Counted from the first letter of the stretch, positions 46,366 to 58,600 are shown. The stretch: 64,000 bases of DNA from Notamacropus eugenii (GCF_028372415.1 NC_092876.1:221575528-221639527), one strand, 5' to 3'. Numbers and translations are program-made. Notes: a model not told the origin generated them from the sequence alone.

Positions 46366-46374
46366 TTTCACTGC
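46274..46374 (-). CDS. GCG: GCG exon 2: start codon, signal peptide, start of GRPP
   Basis: The acceptor CTAACAG precedes 46374, nine 5' UTR bases follow, and ATG is at 46365-46363. The coding part (92 nt) encodes 30 residues plus two bases of Arg31. It starts MKNIYF and has a hydrophobic core with GLFIMLI, a typical 20-residue secretory signal, followed by HSLQDTEEK, which matches the start of human GRPP. The start is fixed by homology, being the first ATG after the acceptor. The donor GTACTA departs from the GTRAGT consensus at +3 to +6 and may be a weak site. A TA/TG microsatellite begins about 24 bases into the intron. Confidence 0.95.
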
Positions 46375-49300
46375 CTGTTAGAAGAGAATAGGGAAAGAAA
46401 AAGGCAACCATATTAAATATATTGGGGCTAAATTTGTTTGGTTATATCTAAATGAATGTTCTCGGTGGGAAAAAAAAGTAGCCAACTGTGGCCATAGGGT
46501 GCAATTGTATTTTCGTTGTACCTAGTTTGACTTACCTCTGTTCCTAATAAGAGAGTATAAGCTGTTTTATAGGGTGTTGTTGTTTTGAAGACAAGAGTAC
46601 AAAAGATATGCTCCATCATTTGACTCTTTAGTTAAAGAAGGATCTTGAGTTACTGATTAATAATGTCATTTTCAGACTTGAAATTGAAACATCCAAGTAA
46701 AAAATTTTAAATATCTAATGTAGCTGATACTCTACATATGGTTAGCCTGAATGGCACCCTATCCATAATGCTCCCCTTAACGATCACTCAGGCTTTCAAT
46801 TAATAGGCCTTCATTTCCAAGGATTTACATTATACTGCATTTCAACCATCTTAAGCAGCCTCAGGCTAAAACTTGGCATACCAGCTGTCAGTTCAGATGT
46901 ATTATTCATTTATATTTTAAATAGTGTAACTTGGTCTAGACTTTGTAATTGTAAAGCGGCCAACAGATTTGAGGTATTTTAGGGTTGTTTGACCTGTTCT
47001 AAATAAAAAAAAAATATATCATTTTAAAGACAAGAGTAATTTGCACGAAGACCTAATGCTTCTGGCAACTTGAACAATCTTCCATGGAGGAACTAACATA
47101 TCTGTGTCAAAAAGAAAAGTAGTGCCTGTTACAGAAATCTTTAAAGTCATCAAGCTATTATTCTTACAGTTATGAGTTCAAAGCATAGTGTTAATGGATG
47201 GACACAGCCCAGACCTGGTTTTATGACCCAGGACATAATTTGCCAGTGTTCCAAGTTGATGCCTTCTTGAATTGAGTGCAAACCTCATGAAAATGGCAGT
47301 GCAATGTGGATAGAGCCCAGCAATGGAGGGTGTTTGGTATAGCCTAATAGAATGGGCTTGCCTATTTCCATACAGGAATACTAACATCCAATGCTTGTTG
47401 TATATAGAAGCTTCTCATGTTCTGCTACTCTTGAAAGTCAACCATGGTGGTCTTGCTTTCTTTGATGAAAGGTAATCACATCAGCTGGGTAGATTTAAAT
47501 TTAAGTCTGATCATGCATATTTGTTAATAATTTGAATGAGCATTTTTAGTAACAGACATTTGGTTTGAAATAAGGATTTGAAAACCATCAATCCTGCGGT
47601 TTTTAAACATCTTAACCGATATAAATTATGTTCTCTATGCTTTCAAATATGGAGAAACTGAAGTACTTGCAAAAGATTCTGTTTTCCCTTTCAAAGACCA
47701 GCATACTCCAGAGAAAGACGTGGGGATTGACACTCTTAACCAGTGGTGTATTGGAGCAACTGCTTGGATGGTTCAAGAAAGGCAATTGTTAAATTTTTAG
47801 CGTGAGCATTCACACCTGGGAAATCAGCAGACTGTAGTAATTAGGTCTTGGTTTACTGTTTTGTTAATTTTTAGTCTAAAGAAAATGACGAAAAAATGTC
47901 TTTAATGAAGATTAAACCTAGAAGTATGTCCTGGGTATAGTTTCCTGCCTTCCCCGGCAGTCAGGTTGTCAAAGTTACCAACATGCTCTTAACTCTACAT
48001 CAACATTGTCCTAACAACTTCAGAGTTCGTTTTTTTATCCTTTATTCATCTAGAAGACTTGCTGAAAGTTATAGTACAAGGAAGCATCTCACATGATATT
48101 AACTAAAGTTTACAGTTCTCATGCTTGTAGTAACTTGAGCTAATGAGGCAATAGCGCTTATGAGTACACAATAGTTTGGAACATGTCTTAAGAAAGATTG
48201 ATACTACTTGAGTTCAGGGTAATATGTTTAACTCCAGACCTCAAAGTGATTCCATAACATTCTCTAACCCTATCAATATTCCTGTGAGGGGGACAGAGAG
48301 AGAGGGTTATTGTCCCTCTCTGAAAGACGACAAAAAAACCCCACAAAAATCAAAAGGGTTCTTTTGGATTCTAATAGTACTTTGAATATAGATTATCTGA
48401 CTTATACCAAAAGAAGAAATCTGTTGCTGAAAAATCAATTTTTGAAAGGGTATATTTTAAGATAAAAATTACTATGGAATTACAGATCCCTTTAGAATTC
48501 TGAATGTTATTCTCTTATTACTAAAGAAAGAGTGGATACCCACTTTGTATTATTACCAAAATCCTCTTCAGCAGGGGAAAAATGAAAAGCATTTTTCTCT
48601 CCTTTTCATAGGCGGACCAGATAGGGATATAATTAGCTAGTTTGGTAAGAACCAAGAATCTCACTTAGAAGATCTTATGGTTAAGGTTCCATTCTCTCTG
48701 GTAATAAAACAATTAGAAAACTTGATCCTTGATCCAATTTATCAAGATAGCTTATTGGTCCAGATTCTAAACTTTATTTTGTATGCCATTGTATACCAGC
48801 TAACTAGTGGTTACAAATTAGTGAAACTAATCCACTGAATGCCATTTATTCCATTGGACAGTTGTTGCTTTGGGTCTTTGTATTTGGCATTTCAAATATG
48901 TATTTTAGAAAACATGTTCCCCTTTTCTCAATTTTAGTTAGCATACGTTTTTAGAATATAAAAGCTTTTGAATTGCTCATTTTTGTAGGTGTTTAATACA
49001 TATTTAATTCTTATTAACAAATTTCATTTAGAATTAACAAAGGGAGCCCCAAAATAGATGACATCTATTTGGGAGGATAAGCATGCGAAATATTTTCACA
49101 GAAAATACCAAAGATTTCATTTCCAGAAATTTGATTGTTTGACAAACTTTGAAAAAAACCAAATAACTTTTTTTAAAAAATGGTGATGAATCTGCTCTTT
49201 CTGAAAATCAGTGCTTCAGTTATAAGTACAAAAAACAATTAAATCAAATAACCCTTTTAATGTACATGATTCCATTGCACTTTAATATATATTTTGTTCC

Positions 49301-49672
49301 TTAGAGTATATTCAAATAAATATCTTGAATCTTTTTTTAAAGGAAAACTGTTCTTAACCCAGTTTAAAATGTATTTTTAACAGTTTGATGGTATCTATAT
49401 ACTATTTCTCTTAACATTTCTTATTTCTTTTTCTATTTTCCTTAAAGGATTTAAATTCTTTTAAATAGTTTTACTTTTATTCATTCTATTAAAGTAGATT
49501 TACCTTTCTTACCCTTTTCCTATCTCACAGGCTGAACCTACATATAATTAATAATAATAACAAAAAAGATAAAAACCGAACAAATTGATCCTTAGTCTTC
49601 ATGTGCCTTATGCATATTTAATTGTACAGGAAGAAACAAAGTCAGTTTGTAGTCATCTAGTAGGAATCTTAC
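46375..49672. other. GCG intron 1, no interspersed repeat recognised
   Basis: About 3.3 kb of AT-rich sequence in which I recognise no L1, SINE, MIR or hAT copy, unlike every other stretch of this length in the window. It may contain conserved regulatory sequence; an intron 1 enhancer has been described in mammalian GCG. I cannot assign specific elements by eye. Confidence 0.5.
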
Positions 49673-49756
49673 CTTCTGACCACGAAGTCTAAAGCAGCAG
49701 GTGGGGTAAGAGTGAAGTCTTTCTTCTGGACCTTCGGAAGTGTCCTAAGCTCTGGA
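49673..49756 (-). other. GCG: GCG exon 1 (5' UTR)
   Basis: Non-coding first exon. The upper edge is estimated as 25-30 bases downstream of TATA, so it is uncertain by about 10 bases. The lower edge is a good donor, GAAG followed by GTAAGA, at 49673/49672. The exon contains CAGAGCTTAGGACAC, a segment I recognise from rodent and human GCG exon 1. Intron 1 (49672-46375) is about 3.3 kb. Confidence 0.82.
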
Positions 49757-49775
49757 TTTCTGCATCTCTCATCCA

Positions 49776-49867
49776 GCTTTTATAGACTGTTCAGCTCTGC
49801 TTAGTGTCAAAGATATTACGCTGACAATATAAATTTCTCATCTGTAAATAATGGGGTTTTGTTACAA
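49776..49867 (-). promoter_or_regulatory. GCG: GCG proximal promoter: TATA box and G1/G4 islet element
   Basis: Read on the minus strand, TATAAAAGC lies at 49784-49776. Upstream at about 49862-49811 is a block starting CCCCATTATTTACAG, with E-box CAGATG at 49844-49839 and GTCAGCGTAATATC at its end. This matches, from memory and nearly base for base, the G1/G4 region of rodent and human glucagon promoters. There MafB/c-Maf, Pax6, Cdx2 and Foxa factors act on G1, and E47/NeuroD1 on the G4 E-box. The order and distance to TATA are conserved. I saw no perfect CRE (TGACGTCA) in the roughly 700 bases upstream, although the rodent gene has one near -300; a degenerate or more distant site is not excluded. 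Confidence 0.9.
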
Positions 49868-51550
49868 GTGATTTCACTCACCCACTCACTTTGCTCATCT
49901 ATATTCTATGCGTATATTGGGTAGGATCGTAGAGATCCGGAAACTTTTTTCTTTTTCTCAATCTACTCACTATTTTTTTTTCCTGGAAATGCAAAAGACT
50001 GGAAACATTCTCCCCACTTTATTTGTAAGGGGAAGAAATGGATGCAGTAAAATGCTCTCAGATAATCACTGACACAGAAGACACAAAAATTTGAAATCCC
50101 AATTCTGTGCCTAAAATAAGACTGAATAAAAGCTTCCTTCTGGGCATCAAAATCCCCTGTTTTAGCAACACTATTTAACAAGGTTAAATTTCTTATTAGG
50201 AAATGTAAAAATACAAACGTGTTATACTGCTGTGCTGTATGTATTATGTATATCACATCAATTTGAATTACTGTGCAGTAGTAGCAAGTTATTTTCAATA
50301 AGACCATATAGTTTGTATTATGAGAGTGCTCAGAGAGGTTATAGAAAGATAACATAGGATAGTGACAGTAGCAAGACAGGGAGTTATGCTGTCTTTTTAA
50401 AATTTTATTTAGCCTTTTCTTGAAGGTCAGCTGTGGCATGAAAACCAGGCTAGATAGGTAGTTGGATTGGAGATTAGGAAATTAAACTGATATAAACTGG
50501 TAGGAGACTATTTACAGTAAATTGGATACATCCAGATTGATTGATACAATGTGGTTTGAAGTATCAGAAGGTATTGACCAAAATAATTTAAGAATTGCTT
50601 TCTATAACTTTTAGGAAAGTGTTTTTTGAGGAACCTGGGAAATATGGACTAGTATCTATCCATCTTTGGAGCAAACATTATTAAATGACTTAATTGGATT
50701 TTAATGATTTAGAGAAACTATATTTCCTACCCGATGGATTCTGTGGAAATAAATCCTTGAGATAGGGTTATAATCCTTCCAATTCAACCTGAATCTGTTG
50801 AATTTTATGGCCTAGGTCTGATGTTAGTAGGTATAGATTGAATCAATCCAGTTCAGCTCATTGAACATTTATTCAAGAGTAGTTCACAGTTTCAATTCAG
50901 AAGAGCTAGTTCAAGTCCTTCTGGAAGGACTTAGCGAATATTATCGTGTGAAAATTGGTTTTGGACCTGAGATGATGTCCAGCCCTCAGGGTTGATTTCT
51001 AGCTCTTGGAATAATTCATCCTCTTAGATGAATTATCCTTTCCCTTTGCTTTTTCTCTTTGGTGTTGCTAACATTTCGACCCTTCTGGTGCTTCTTAGCA
51101 CTTCCACCAGAGGGTGTGAAGGGGCAGAGAAAAGAGGTCTAACTATTTGTGTCATTTCTGATATTCAATGATAATTCTTACTAATAATTTCATGGATAAA
51201 GTCAGTGTTTTCTACTATGACATGAACTTCTCCCTTCTCTCTGTCACTGACCTCTTTTATTATGAATATAGTGTTCGTTTTTTCCTATTAATTTTTCAAC
51301 AGATAATATAGGGATACTATTCATTACATATTCCCACCCTCTCAACCCCTCAAGTTGGGGGTGGGTTTTCTGAGAAGAAAAGTTTCCTTCTGCCTTTCTC
51401 CATATGTGCTTCCACTTAACTCCTATAGTCTCCTAAGCTCCTCACTCGCTCCAGTCATTAGCAACCTTTGGAGCTGCCAAGAGAGGGGTTTGATTACAGT
51501 GCTTCAAAAGCGATGTGACCGAGCTCCCGTTGGCGAGTGTGCTAAAGCTA
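49868..51550. other. GCG upstream flank, unassigned
   Basis: No repeat or exon recognised. AT-rich and probably includes distal GCG control elements (G2/G3 and beyond), which I cannot place with confidence. A minus-strand open frame of 158 codons at 50439-49963 has no recognisable similarity and no splice or promoter context. Confidence 0.4.
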
Positions 51551-51689
51551 CAGTGACCATATTTTCTGAACCAAGAATCAGGACACATGGTTTCACAAAG
51601 AATATTCCTTCGGCAAAGCTTCATTAAAAGTACACTTTCTTTTCTTGAAATGGGGGCTGTCCCAGAAAACCCAGGACATATGGTCATGG
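51551..51689. mobile_element. Short hAT-like element
   Basis: 139 bp with ends CAGTGACCATATTTT and, inverted, CCATGACCATATGTC; internal TGTCCCAGAAAACCCAGGAC. TAAAGCTA / TAAACTAG may be an eroded duplication. Confidence 0.7.
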
Positions 51690-51934
51690 TAAACTAGATT
51701 TTTCAGTCCAACCCTAACTCGACTTCAAATGCAAGCTCAATCCTGTTCTAGGAGAGTCAACAGATAACCTAAGCTCCTGAAGCTAGCTAGCTAGAACCAT
51801 GGGAACAATTAGAAACCTACTCAGACCAAATGGTCAAGAGAGGAAGATATATATATATATAACGGTTCCTAGAATAGCAGTTTCAAAAACACTGCACCTA
51901 CACTTACTTCTTTGCTTCAACATCAACAACTCTG

Positions 51935-52490
51935 TTAGGGAGACAGTATAAGCATTATTCTTCCCATTTTATAGATGGGGAAGGTGAAACTCAGGAATTA
52001 ACTAAGATTACTCAGTGTCAGAGCCTGGACTTAAACTTGGGCTTGGGCTCCAAATTTAATACTGTTTCTATAGGACATTTAAAAACTTGACCAACCTCAG
52101 TCTATCTTTCTAGACTTACTCCTCTTCCCACACTCTGTGTTTGGCCCATTTGTTGTTCTCTGTATGTGACATTCTACCTTGCATCTCCATGCCTTTGTCC
52201 AAGCTATTTCTCATTTCTGAAATGCATTCCCACTTTAATTTTGTCTTTTAGAATTCCTATTTTCCTCCAAGTTTCAATTTAAGTGCACTTTCCGGAATGC
52301 TCCCCTCCCTAATAGTTACTGCACCCACCCCACATTACTTTGTGTGTATTTTATTTACTTTTATGTAAACCATTGCTTTCTTCCAGTAGAATGTGAGCTC
52401 CATAAGGGCAGGGGCTAGTTCATTTTTGTTTTTGCATCTCTAGTGCTTAACACAGTGCCTGGTGCACAATAATGGCTTATTGAATGAATG
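51935..52490. repeat. Reverse MIR followed by plus-strand L2
   Basis: MIR at 51935-52075 (CCCATTTTATAGATGGGGAA). L2 at about 52090-52490, ending GAATGTGAGCTCCATAAGGG and TTAACACAGTGCCTGG. Confidence 0.85.
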
Positions 52491-53434
52491 GGATTTTAAA
52501 AAAAGCGTGTGATTTTTATGATGACTAAATTAGCGAAAGACAAAAGATTTAGAAAAGGAGTGGTGGAAAGATTTAACAACAGTTTTTAAATGGCAAAAAA
52601 AAGTTCTAGACAAAATAAAAAAAAAAACGAAAACCCAGTCACTCTTCATATCTCCCTGAGGATAGAGCAAATGGAAATGATTTAATGGATAAGAAGAGGG
52701 CTCTAAAAGCAATAAAGGGATGAGCTTCCTGATAATGAATTATGGGTTAGCCAGAGGAGGTGAGAAATATCCTTCCTGGGAGATGTTTAAGAGCCAATTA
52801 GACACCCATCCATCTGGAATGATTTCGAGGAAGCCTGCTAAAGGCAGGGGGAAGCATTATGTGATCAGTAGAGGTCCTGTCAGCCTCAGGGCTCTCTGGC
52901 CCTGGAAAAAAGTTCAGATTTCATTTTTGGAAAGGGGACAGAGCAGCGTCCCACTTGGCAGACTTTAATTTTCCTCAGTTGTTCAATGCCACAGTATAAT
53001 GAGTTGTTTGAGGCTGCTCTTCTAAGTTTTCAGTTGTTATTTTTATGTAAAAGGAACAGGAGAGAGAGAAAACAAAATCACATTTGTACAAAAGAATCTT
53101 ATCTCATAATTTAGAAGTGGAATATATATATATATATATATCATTGAATGCATGTGTTATGCTACTATTTTTCACATATTGTAACTAAAAAAAAACAAAC
53201 CATATGTCATTACATTTATCCAACCTCTCGCTCATCTGGAATGATCTTTTTTTTTTCCTGGGTTTGCAAGAGTTTTTAGTTAAAACACTGCAATTTTTCA
53301 AAGTATTTTGTGGAAGGAAACTCTGATCATTAGAAAACACGACTTAAAATCTATACCTTCCTCCAAATGCAGAAAAGTCAAAACTGAACTATTTTGACAA
53401 GTTCTTCTTTGTAACTGCCTTGCTACAATATAAT
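52491..53434. other. Unassigned stretch
   Basis: Nothing recognised apart from a TA run at 53124-53142. Confidence 0.35.
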
Positions 53435-53690
53435 GTAACACTTCGATAACATAGTGGTTCCAGAGTCAGGAAGGCCTGAGTTTAAATCCAGCCTCAGGTA
53501 CCTAGTAGCTGTGTGACTCTGGGCAAGTCACTTAACCTCTGTTTGCCTCAGTTTCCTCATATGTAAAATGAGAATGATTATAATAACACCTAATTCATGA
53601 GATTGTTGTGAGGATCAAATGAGATAATATATATAATGGGCTTTGCAAATCTTAAAGTGTTACATAAATACACTCATTAAGATATCTATT
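53435..53690 (+). repeat. MIR, nearly full length
   Basis: CATAGTGGTTCCAGAGTCAG through TAGCTGTGTGACTCTGGGCA and TTTCCTCATATGTAAAATGA to the AATGAGATAATATATATAAT end; one of the best preserved copies. Confidence 0.9.
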
Positions 53691-53699
53691 CTTATATAT

Positions 53700-54040
53700 C
53701 CCAGCCTCTGTGACTTCAGTGGCTTCTTGTTACCACTAGGATAAAATATGAAATCCTTCACCTGGCATTTAAAGTCCACTGCAATCTAGATGTCACCTTT
53801 CTGAGGTTCTTTATATTTACCTTTCACATACTCTTCATGCCAGTCAAATTGGCATACAAGATATTCTAAATACTTGACATTTAGTGTCCTTCATTCAGTC
53901 AGTTGGTAAGCATTTATTAAATGCTTACTTTATGCCAGGCACTGTGCTCTTCACTGGAGATACAAAGAAAGGCAAAAGCTAGTCCTTGACTTTTGAGAAG
54001 CTTGTAATTTAATGGGGGAGATAATATCGACAGCTATTTT
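53700..54040 (+). repeat. L2 fragment and an old 'tactatgtgccaggcactg' type repeat
   Basis: L2 body at 53700-53880 (AGTGGCTTCTTGTTACC, then GGCATTTAAAGTCCA). 53895-54040 has AAGCATTTATTAAATGC and GCCAGGCACTGTGCTC, a family I cannot name; related copies at 54728-54830 and 55180-55310. Confidence 0.65.
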
Positions 54041-54044
54041 AATA

Positions 54045-54727
54045 ATATTTTAATTTTTTTCCTAATTAAATTTAAAAACAATTTTTAACATTCATTTCTT
54101 AAAAATGGGTTTCAATTTGTCTCCCACCTTCTCTCTACCCATCAAATAAGAAGGCAAGCAATTTGATATAGATTATCAATGTGCAGTCATGCAAGACATT
54201 TCCATATTAGTTATGTTGTAAAAGAAAATAGGCATTTCCCCGCAAAAGCATGAAAAAAATAAAGTGAAAAATATTATACTTCACTTTGCATCCAGATTCC
54301 ATCAGTTCTTTCTCTGGCAGAGGATAGCATTTTTCACAGTGAGTCCCTTAGAATTATCTTGAATTTAGGGCTAGAATCAGACCACATTTAGGGTTAGTCA
54401 TTAAATACAATATTGCTGTTACTGTGTATATCTTCTGGTTCTGCTCACTTCACTTTGCATCAGTTCATATATGGCTCTTTGGGTTTTTTTTTTGAAAGCA
54501 TCCTGCTCATCATTTTTTATAGCACAGTAGTATTTTGTGACAGTTAGATAGCACAACTTGTTTAGCCATTCCCCAAATGGCATATATCCCTTCAATTATC
54601 ACAAAAAGAGCTGCTAATAAATATTTTTATAACAATAAGTCCCTTTTCTCTTTAAAAAAAAATCTCTTTGGGCTACAGACCTAGTAGTGGTATTGCTAGA
54701 TCAAAGAGTTGGAACAGTTTTATAGCC
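54045..54727 (-). mobile_element. L1 3' fragment
   Basis: Reverse-strand marsupial L1 3' UTR and end of ORF2, stopping within the region around AGTGGTATTGCTAGATCAAA. Confidence 0.85.
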
Positions 54728-54999
54728 CATTTATTAAGTATCTACTATGTGCTAAGCCCTGTGGATACAAAGGAAGGCAAAGACATTTCCTGCCCCTGAG
54801 GAGCTCATAGTCCAACTTAGAAAGAAATGGAAAAAATATTAATAATGCAAATTAAATTTAAAATGTGTCATGGATACAGATTAATTTTTTATTTTTGGAG
54901 AGCCAGTTGTTCAACATTCATCAGAATACCCCCAGAATAGGGCATATTTAGCTGGAAGAGAATAAAGGATGACTATCTTTAAGTATTTACCCAGGAGGG

Positions 55000-55165
55000 A
55001 ATCCAGCACCAAGATATTAGAGCTAGAAGGTCCTGGGTGGTCATCCAGTATGACTCTTTCATTTTAAATAGGAGGAAAGTTACTCAGAGAAGGAATGAGT
55101 TTTGGGCATGAAAAGTGAATGGTGGATCTTGAACCCAGGTCTTGACCTCCAAACACTCTGTGTCC
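55000..55165 (-). repeat. MIR relic
   Basis: ATTAGAGCTAGAAGGTCCTG, then GATCTTGAACCCAGGTCTTG. Confidence 0.65.
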
Positions 55166-55308
55166 AAGGCAGCTGATTCCTTAATCAACAAGCATTTATT
55201 GAGCACCTACTATATACAGACAATGTTGTTAGGCACTGGATAGAAAAACAAACATGAAATGATATATTCTGTCAAGGAGACTGTATTCTAATGGAGGAGA
55301 CATCATGA

Positions 55309-55310
<2 letters not shown>

Positions 55311-55339
<29 letters not shown>

Positions 55340-55370
55340 CGCACATGTATTTTATATATATACATACATA
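55311..55370 (+). repeat. TG/TA microsatellite, target of the LTR
   Basis: TG units then TA/CATA units. The solo LTR landed in this tract, and TATATG from it flanks the LTR. Confidence 0.85.
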
Positions 55371-55376
55371 TATATG

Positions 55377-55961
55377 TGTTGGGGGTGTAAGCTCAGTTCC
55401 GTGTGGACAGTCTTGGGCAGGTAAAGGTGAGGACTTCTAAACCTTAGAGTTCTCATGAGGCCCCCCAGGGAACAGCCGGGAATTGAGGTGTGAGACCTGG
55501 GCTATCTCATGCATTTCCACCTCTTCCCCGTGGGAAACTTGCTGGGGAGAGCATCCCGCCCTCGAGATTAATCCATGGTCTGAGCACACCTATTGTTGAC
55601 TATCTAAAAGGCTGAGAGCACGCCCGGTATTCACGTGCAACCTATGCAGTGGGAGAGCTTAAGTAGGGTCAGGAAAGCCTGAAGGCGCTCTTAGCGCTGA
55701 GGGGCCCTTAGAGGACAGAAGGCCCCTCTCCCTCTCCCACTTCCATTCTCTTACTGTAAGATCTTTGCCTCCTTGGGAAGAGGATTCCTCTCTCCTCAGG
55801 AAGAACTCCCCCTGCACATGTAACCAAGACCCTGAATAAAGCCCAACCCTTGTTCGACTCTGGAAAGTCTCTTCTCTCATACGTTTATCCGGTTTGGCCA
55901 GCCGAAGACCTGCGACAGGTAAGGTAAGACTCGGGTAGCCCTCAGGCCTCTAGGTCTGACA
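55377..55961 (+). mobile_element. Solo LTR of an endogenous retrovirus
   Basis: 585 bp beginning TGTTGGGGG and ending GTCTGACA, flanked by TATATG at 55371-55376 and 55962-55967. AATAAA at 55835-55840 is followed by GCCCAACCCTTGTTCG, as at an R/U5 boundary. GC content is clearly higher than the flanks. The TG...CA ends plus a 6-bp duplication fit a retroviral integration, class II-like by duplication length. No internal viral genes, primer-binding site or second LTR adjoin it, so recombination between LTRs has removed the provirus. The 73-codon minus-strand frame inside is not viral. Confidence 0.87.
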
Positions 55962-56274
55962 TATATGTATTTGTGTATGTATGTATACACAATACTTCCT
56001 AATGATTTAATCTGTCCAAAAGTGGAAAGGGATAACTAGAGAGATGGTAGGTTCCTTCTCACTAGAGAGCTTAAGGAAAACACTGAACAACCATGTGTCA
56101 GGTATGTGATAGTCTACATATACGTTAGAATAGATAACTCCTGGGATCCCTCCAACGCTTACATTCTATGGTACTATGAGGAAAGAAAGAACTTTGTAAA
56201 CTATACATATGAGTTATTCTAACCATCATGAGATGCCCAATGGCACTGGTAATATTTCAGTGATAATACTATGT

Positions 56275-56645
56275 AGTACTTTAAAGATTATCTAGGTTGA
56301 TCAATTGTGAAAGACTTGGATACTCTCATCAATACAATGATCCAAAAGAATTCCAAAGAATTCATGATGAAAAATTGCTATCCGCCTCCAGAGAGAGAGA
56401 GCTGCTGAATTCTGAGTGCAAATTGAAGTATAATTTTCTCACTTTATTTTTCTTGGATTTTCTAAAAAAAACCCAGCTAATATGGAAATATGTTTTGCAT
56501 GACTTCTCATGTATAATTGATGCCACATTGCTTGTCTCCTCAGTGGGCAAGGGAGGGGTGGACGGAGGGAAGTTGGAACTTGAAATTTCAATAGAAAAGA
56601 ATGTTATAAACAAATAACAAAAAGTTAAAGTTTAAAAAATTAAAT
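56275..56645 (+). mobile_element. L1 3' end, plus strand
   Basis: ATTCCAAAGAATTCATGATG to an A-rich end at 56645. It is the L1 3' UTR in opposite orientation to most L1 fragments here. Confidence 0.8.
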
Positions 56646-56779
56646 ATTATCTAGGCCATTGCTCTTGTACCCCATCTCCTTACGCCCATCACCATTTTTA
56701 AAGCAGGGCCACCTAATCTATTACAGGTAGCTAGTTGGCTATGCTGTTTTCCAAAAATACATAAAAAATGAGTGTCTAC

Positions 56780-57010
56780 AGTATCCCTTGATAATTTATT
56801 CCAGGGTCTCACAAATTGTATAACCAGGGATTTCTTCATCTCAAATCTGAATTTCTTTTGCTGAAATAGCAACATTCTTTTTTGCCTCGTAAGGAGTGAA
56901 AATGGGTATTTTGTTCTTTTTAGAGAGCCTAGAAAGGTCCTTGCAATGTGTCCTACCTTGTAGCAGAAAGCAATGGCTCTCCTCTTCCACTTCCTGTAGG
57001 TCCTTGGTGT
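56780..57010 (-). repeat. Probable CR1/L3 relic
   Basis: TTTATTCCAGGGTCTCACAA and ATTTCTTCATCTCAAATCTG resemble the reverse complement of the CR1/L3 3' region; weak. Confidence 0.45.
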
Positions 57011-57124
57011 CTTATCAACATTGCTTTCTTCAAATAGTCATCATGTAAGTTCCTTATTGGGGAAAAATGGTGATTTAAACATCTTTGCATCTGTTACAAC
57101 ACTAAGTACATTAGACTTAGTAAA

Positions 57125-57540
57125 AACAATAGCTCATAGTTCTGTGTTGCTTTGAAGTTTACAAATTACATGCCTCTCAACAACCCTAAGAGATGTTCCA
57201 AATATTATTATTGCCATTTCACATTGAAGAAGCTGAGAATCTAAGAAGCTGTTACTTATTCAAGGTCATTTAGGTATTGGAAATCACATACCTGACATAC
57301 ATGGCTGGATTTGAAGTCAGAAGATCTGAGTTAAAATTCTAGCTCAGCCCTGTATGACCTTAGACAAGTCACTCAACCTTCCTGGGCACTCAGTTTCCCC
57401 ATATGTATATAAAGAATTTAGGAGATTGTTCAATTTGATAAAATTATAGGGAGGAAGCTCTTAATCTATCTTCTGCATATAAAATGAAGTGGGAATAGAT
57501 GATCTCTAAGGTTTCTTTTGACTTCAAATCAATGACCATA
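57125..57540. repeat. Reverse MIR then plus-strand MIR
   Basis: 57125-57290 minus (CTCAACAACCCTAAGAGATG); 57300-57540 plus (GACCTTAGACAAGTCACTC to GATCTCTAAGGTTTC). Confidence 0.75.
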
Positions 57541-58454
57541 ATATATGCCTACAGTGAGATTTAAAGAAGTTTTTGTTAACTGCGAGTCGGTACTTTTTTC
57601 ATACTACCATCACCTCTGTAGAAATGTTTTTTAATTTGATTACAAAGCACCCTAATGACATCTAGTGCTATACTAGACAAAGGCATAGGTCTTTTTGCTA
57701 CTAAAACTTAGATTTTTAAGGAATAAGATGTTAATATAGACAATTATGTAAAGGCCCATAAAGGCTAGGTCTACACAAAGCCAAACATCTAGATAAGAAG
57801 TAAAAACCTTATTCATTGATCCAAATGGTTGGTCTCTGATGATACTAAGCATCTGAATGCTTGATTGAATATTTAATTTTTCACTTGGCCATCATCTTGT
57901 CTTAGACATCAGAATAAACAAATTTAAACACATTTTCTTATAAAATATTTATTGAGATCTTTTGTTTTTATATCACCTTTATTTCTGAATATATCCCTGC
58001 TCTTCCCTCAACCTATCAAAAATGTTCCTCATAACAAATAATTTAAAAAGAAAAAGATCTGTTGAACAAAATCAGCTGATCCAGCAATTGAGTCTGATAG
58101 TTTATGCGATATTACTCACCTATAATCCCCTACCTTTACAAAGAAGAACAGAGAGAGATGAATTTTCTCATCGTTTCTTGGGGTTCATTATTTCTCTCTT
58201 GATCATTATAGTTATATAACTAAGCACATATTTTTATAGGCACTGAAGAAAACAGTTTAGCAAAAAAGACCCTGGATTCTGAAATTTGGCCAAATAGAAA
58301 AGATTGCATGTATGTCAAAAGCATATACTGTAGAGCAATTTTTACAGAAGATTTTGCTGGATTGGTGTGAGAAAGCACCATTAATAAAAATGTGATAAGT
58401 CTTTATTTTCTTCCTCCATCATCTCAAACAAATGCAAAAATAATGTCCACTTTT
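57541..58454. other. Unassigned AT-rich stretch
   Basis: Nothing recognised. Confidence 0.35.
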
Positions 58455-58600
58455 TGAGAGCTAGCATAGTGTAGTGGATAGATATCTGATCTTGGAATTA
58501 AGAAAAATTGAGTTCAAGACTGATCTACCCCTTCCATATATTAGATGTGTGACCCATGGGAAAGTTGTTTAATCCCTCAGTGCCCCAGATATCTTTCTAA
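58455..58600 (+). repeat. MIR relic
   Basis: CATAGTGTAGTGGATAGAT head and ATGTGTGACCCATGGGAAAG core. Confidence 0.75.
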
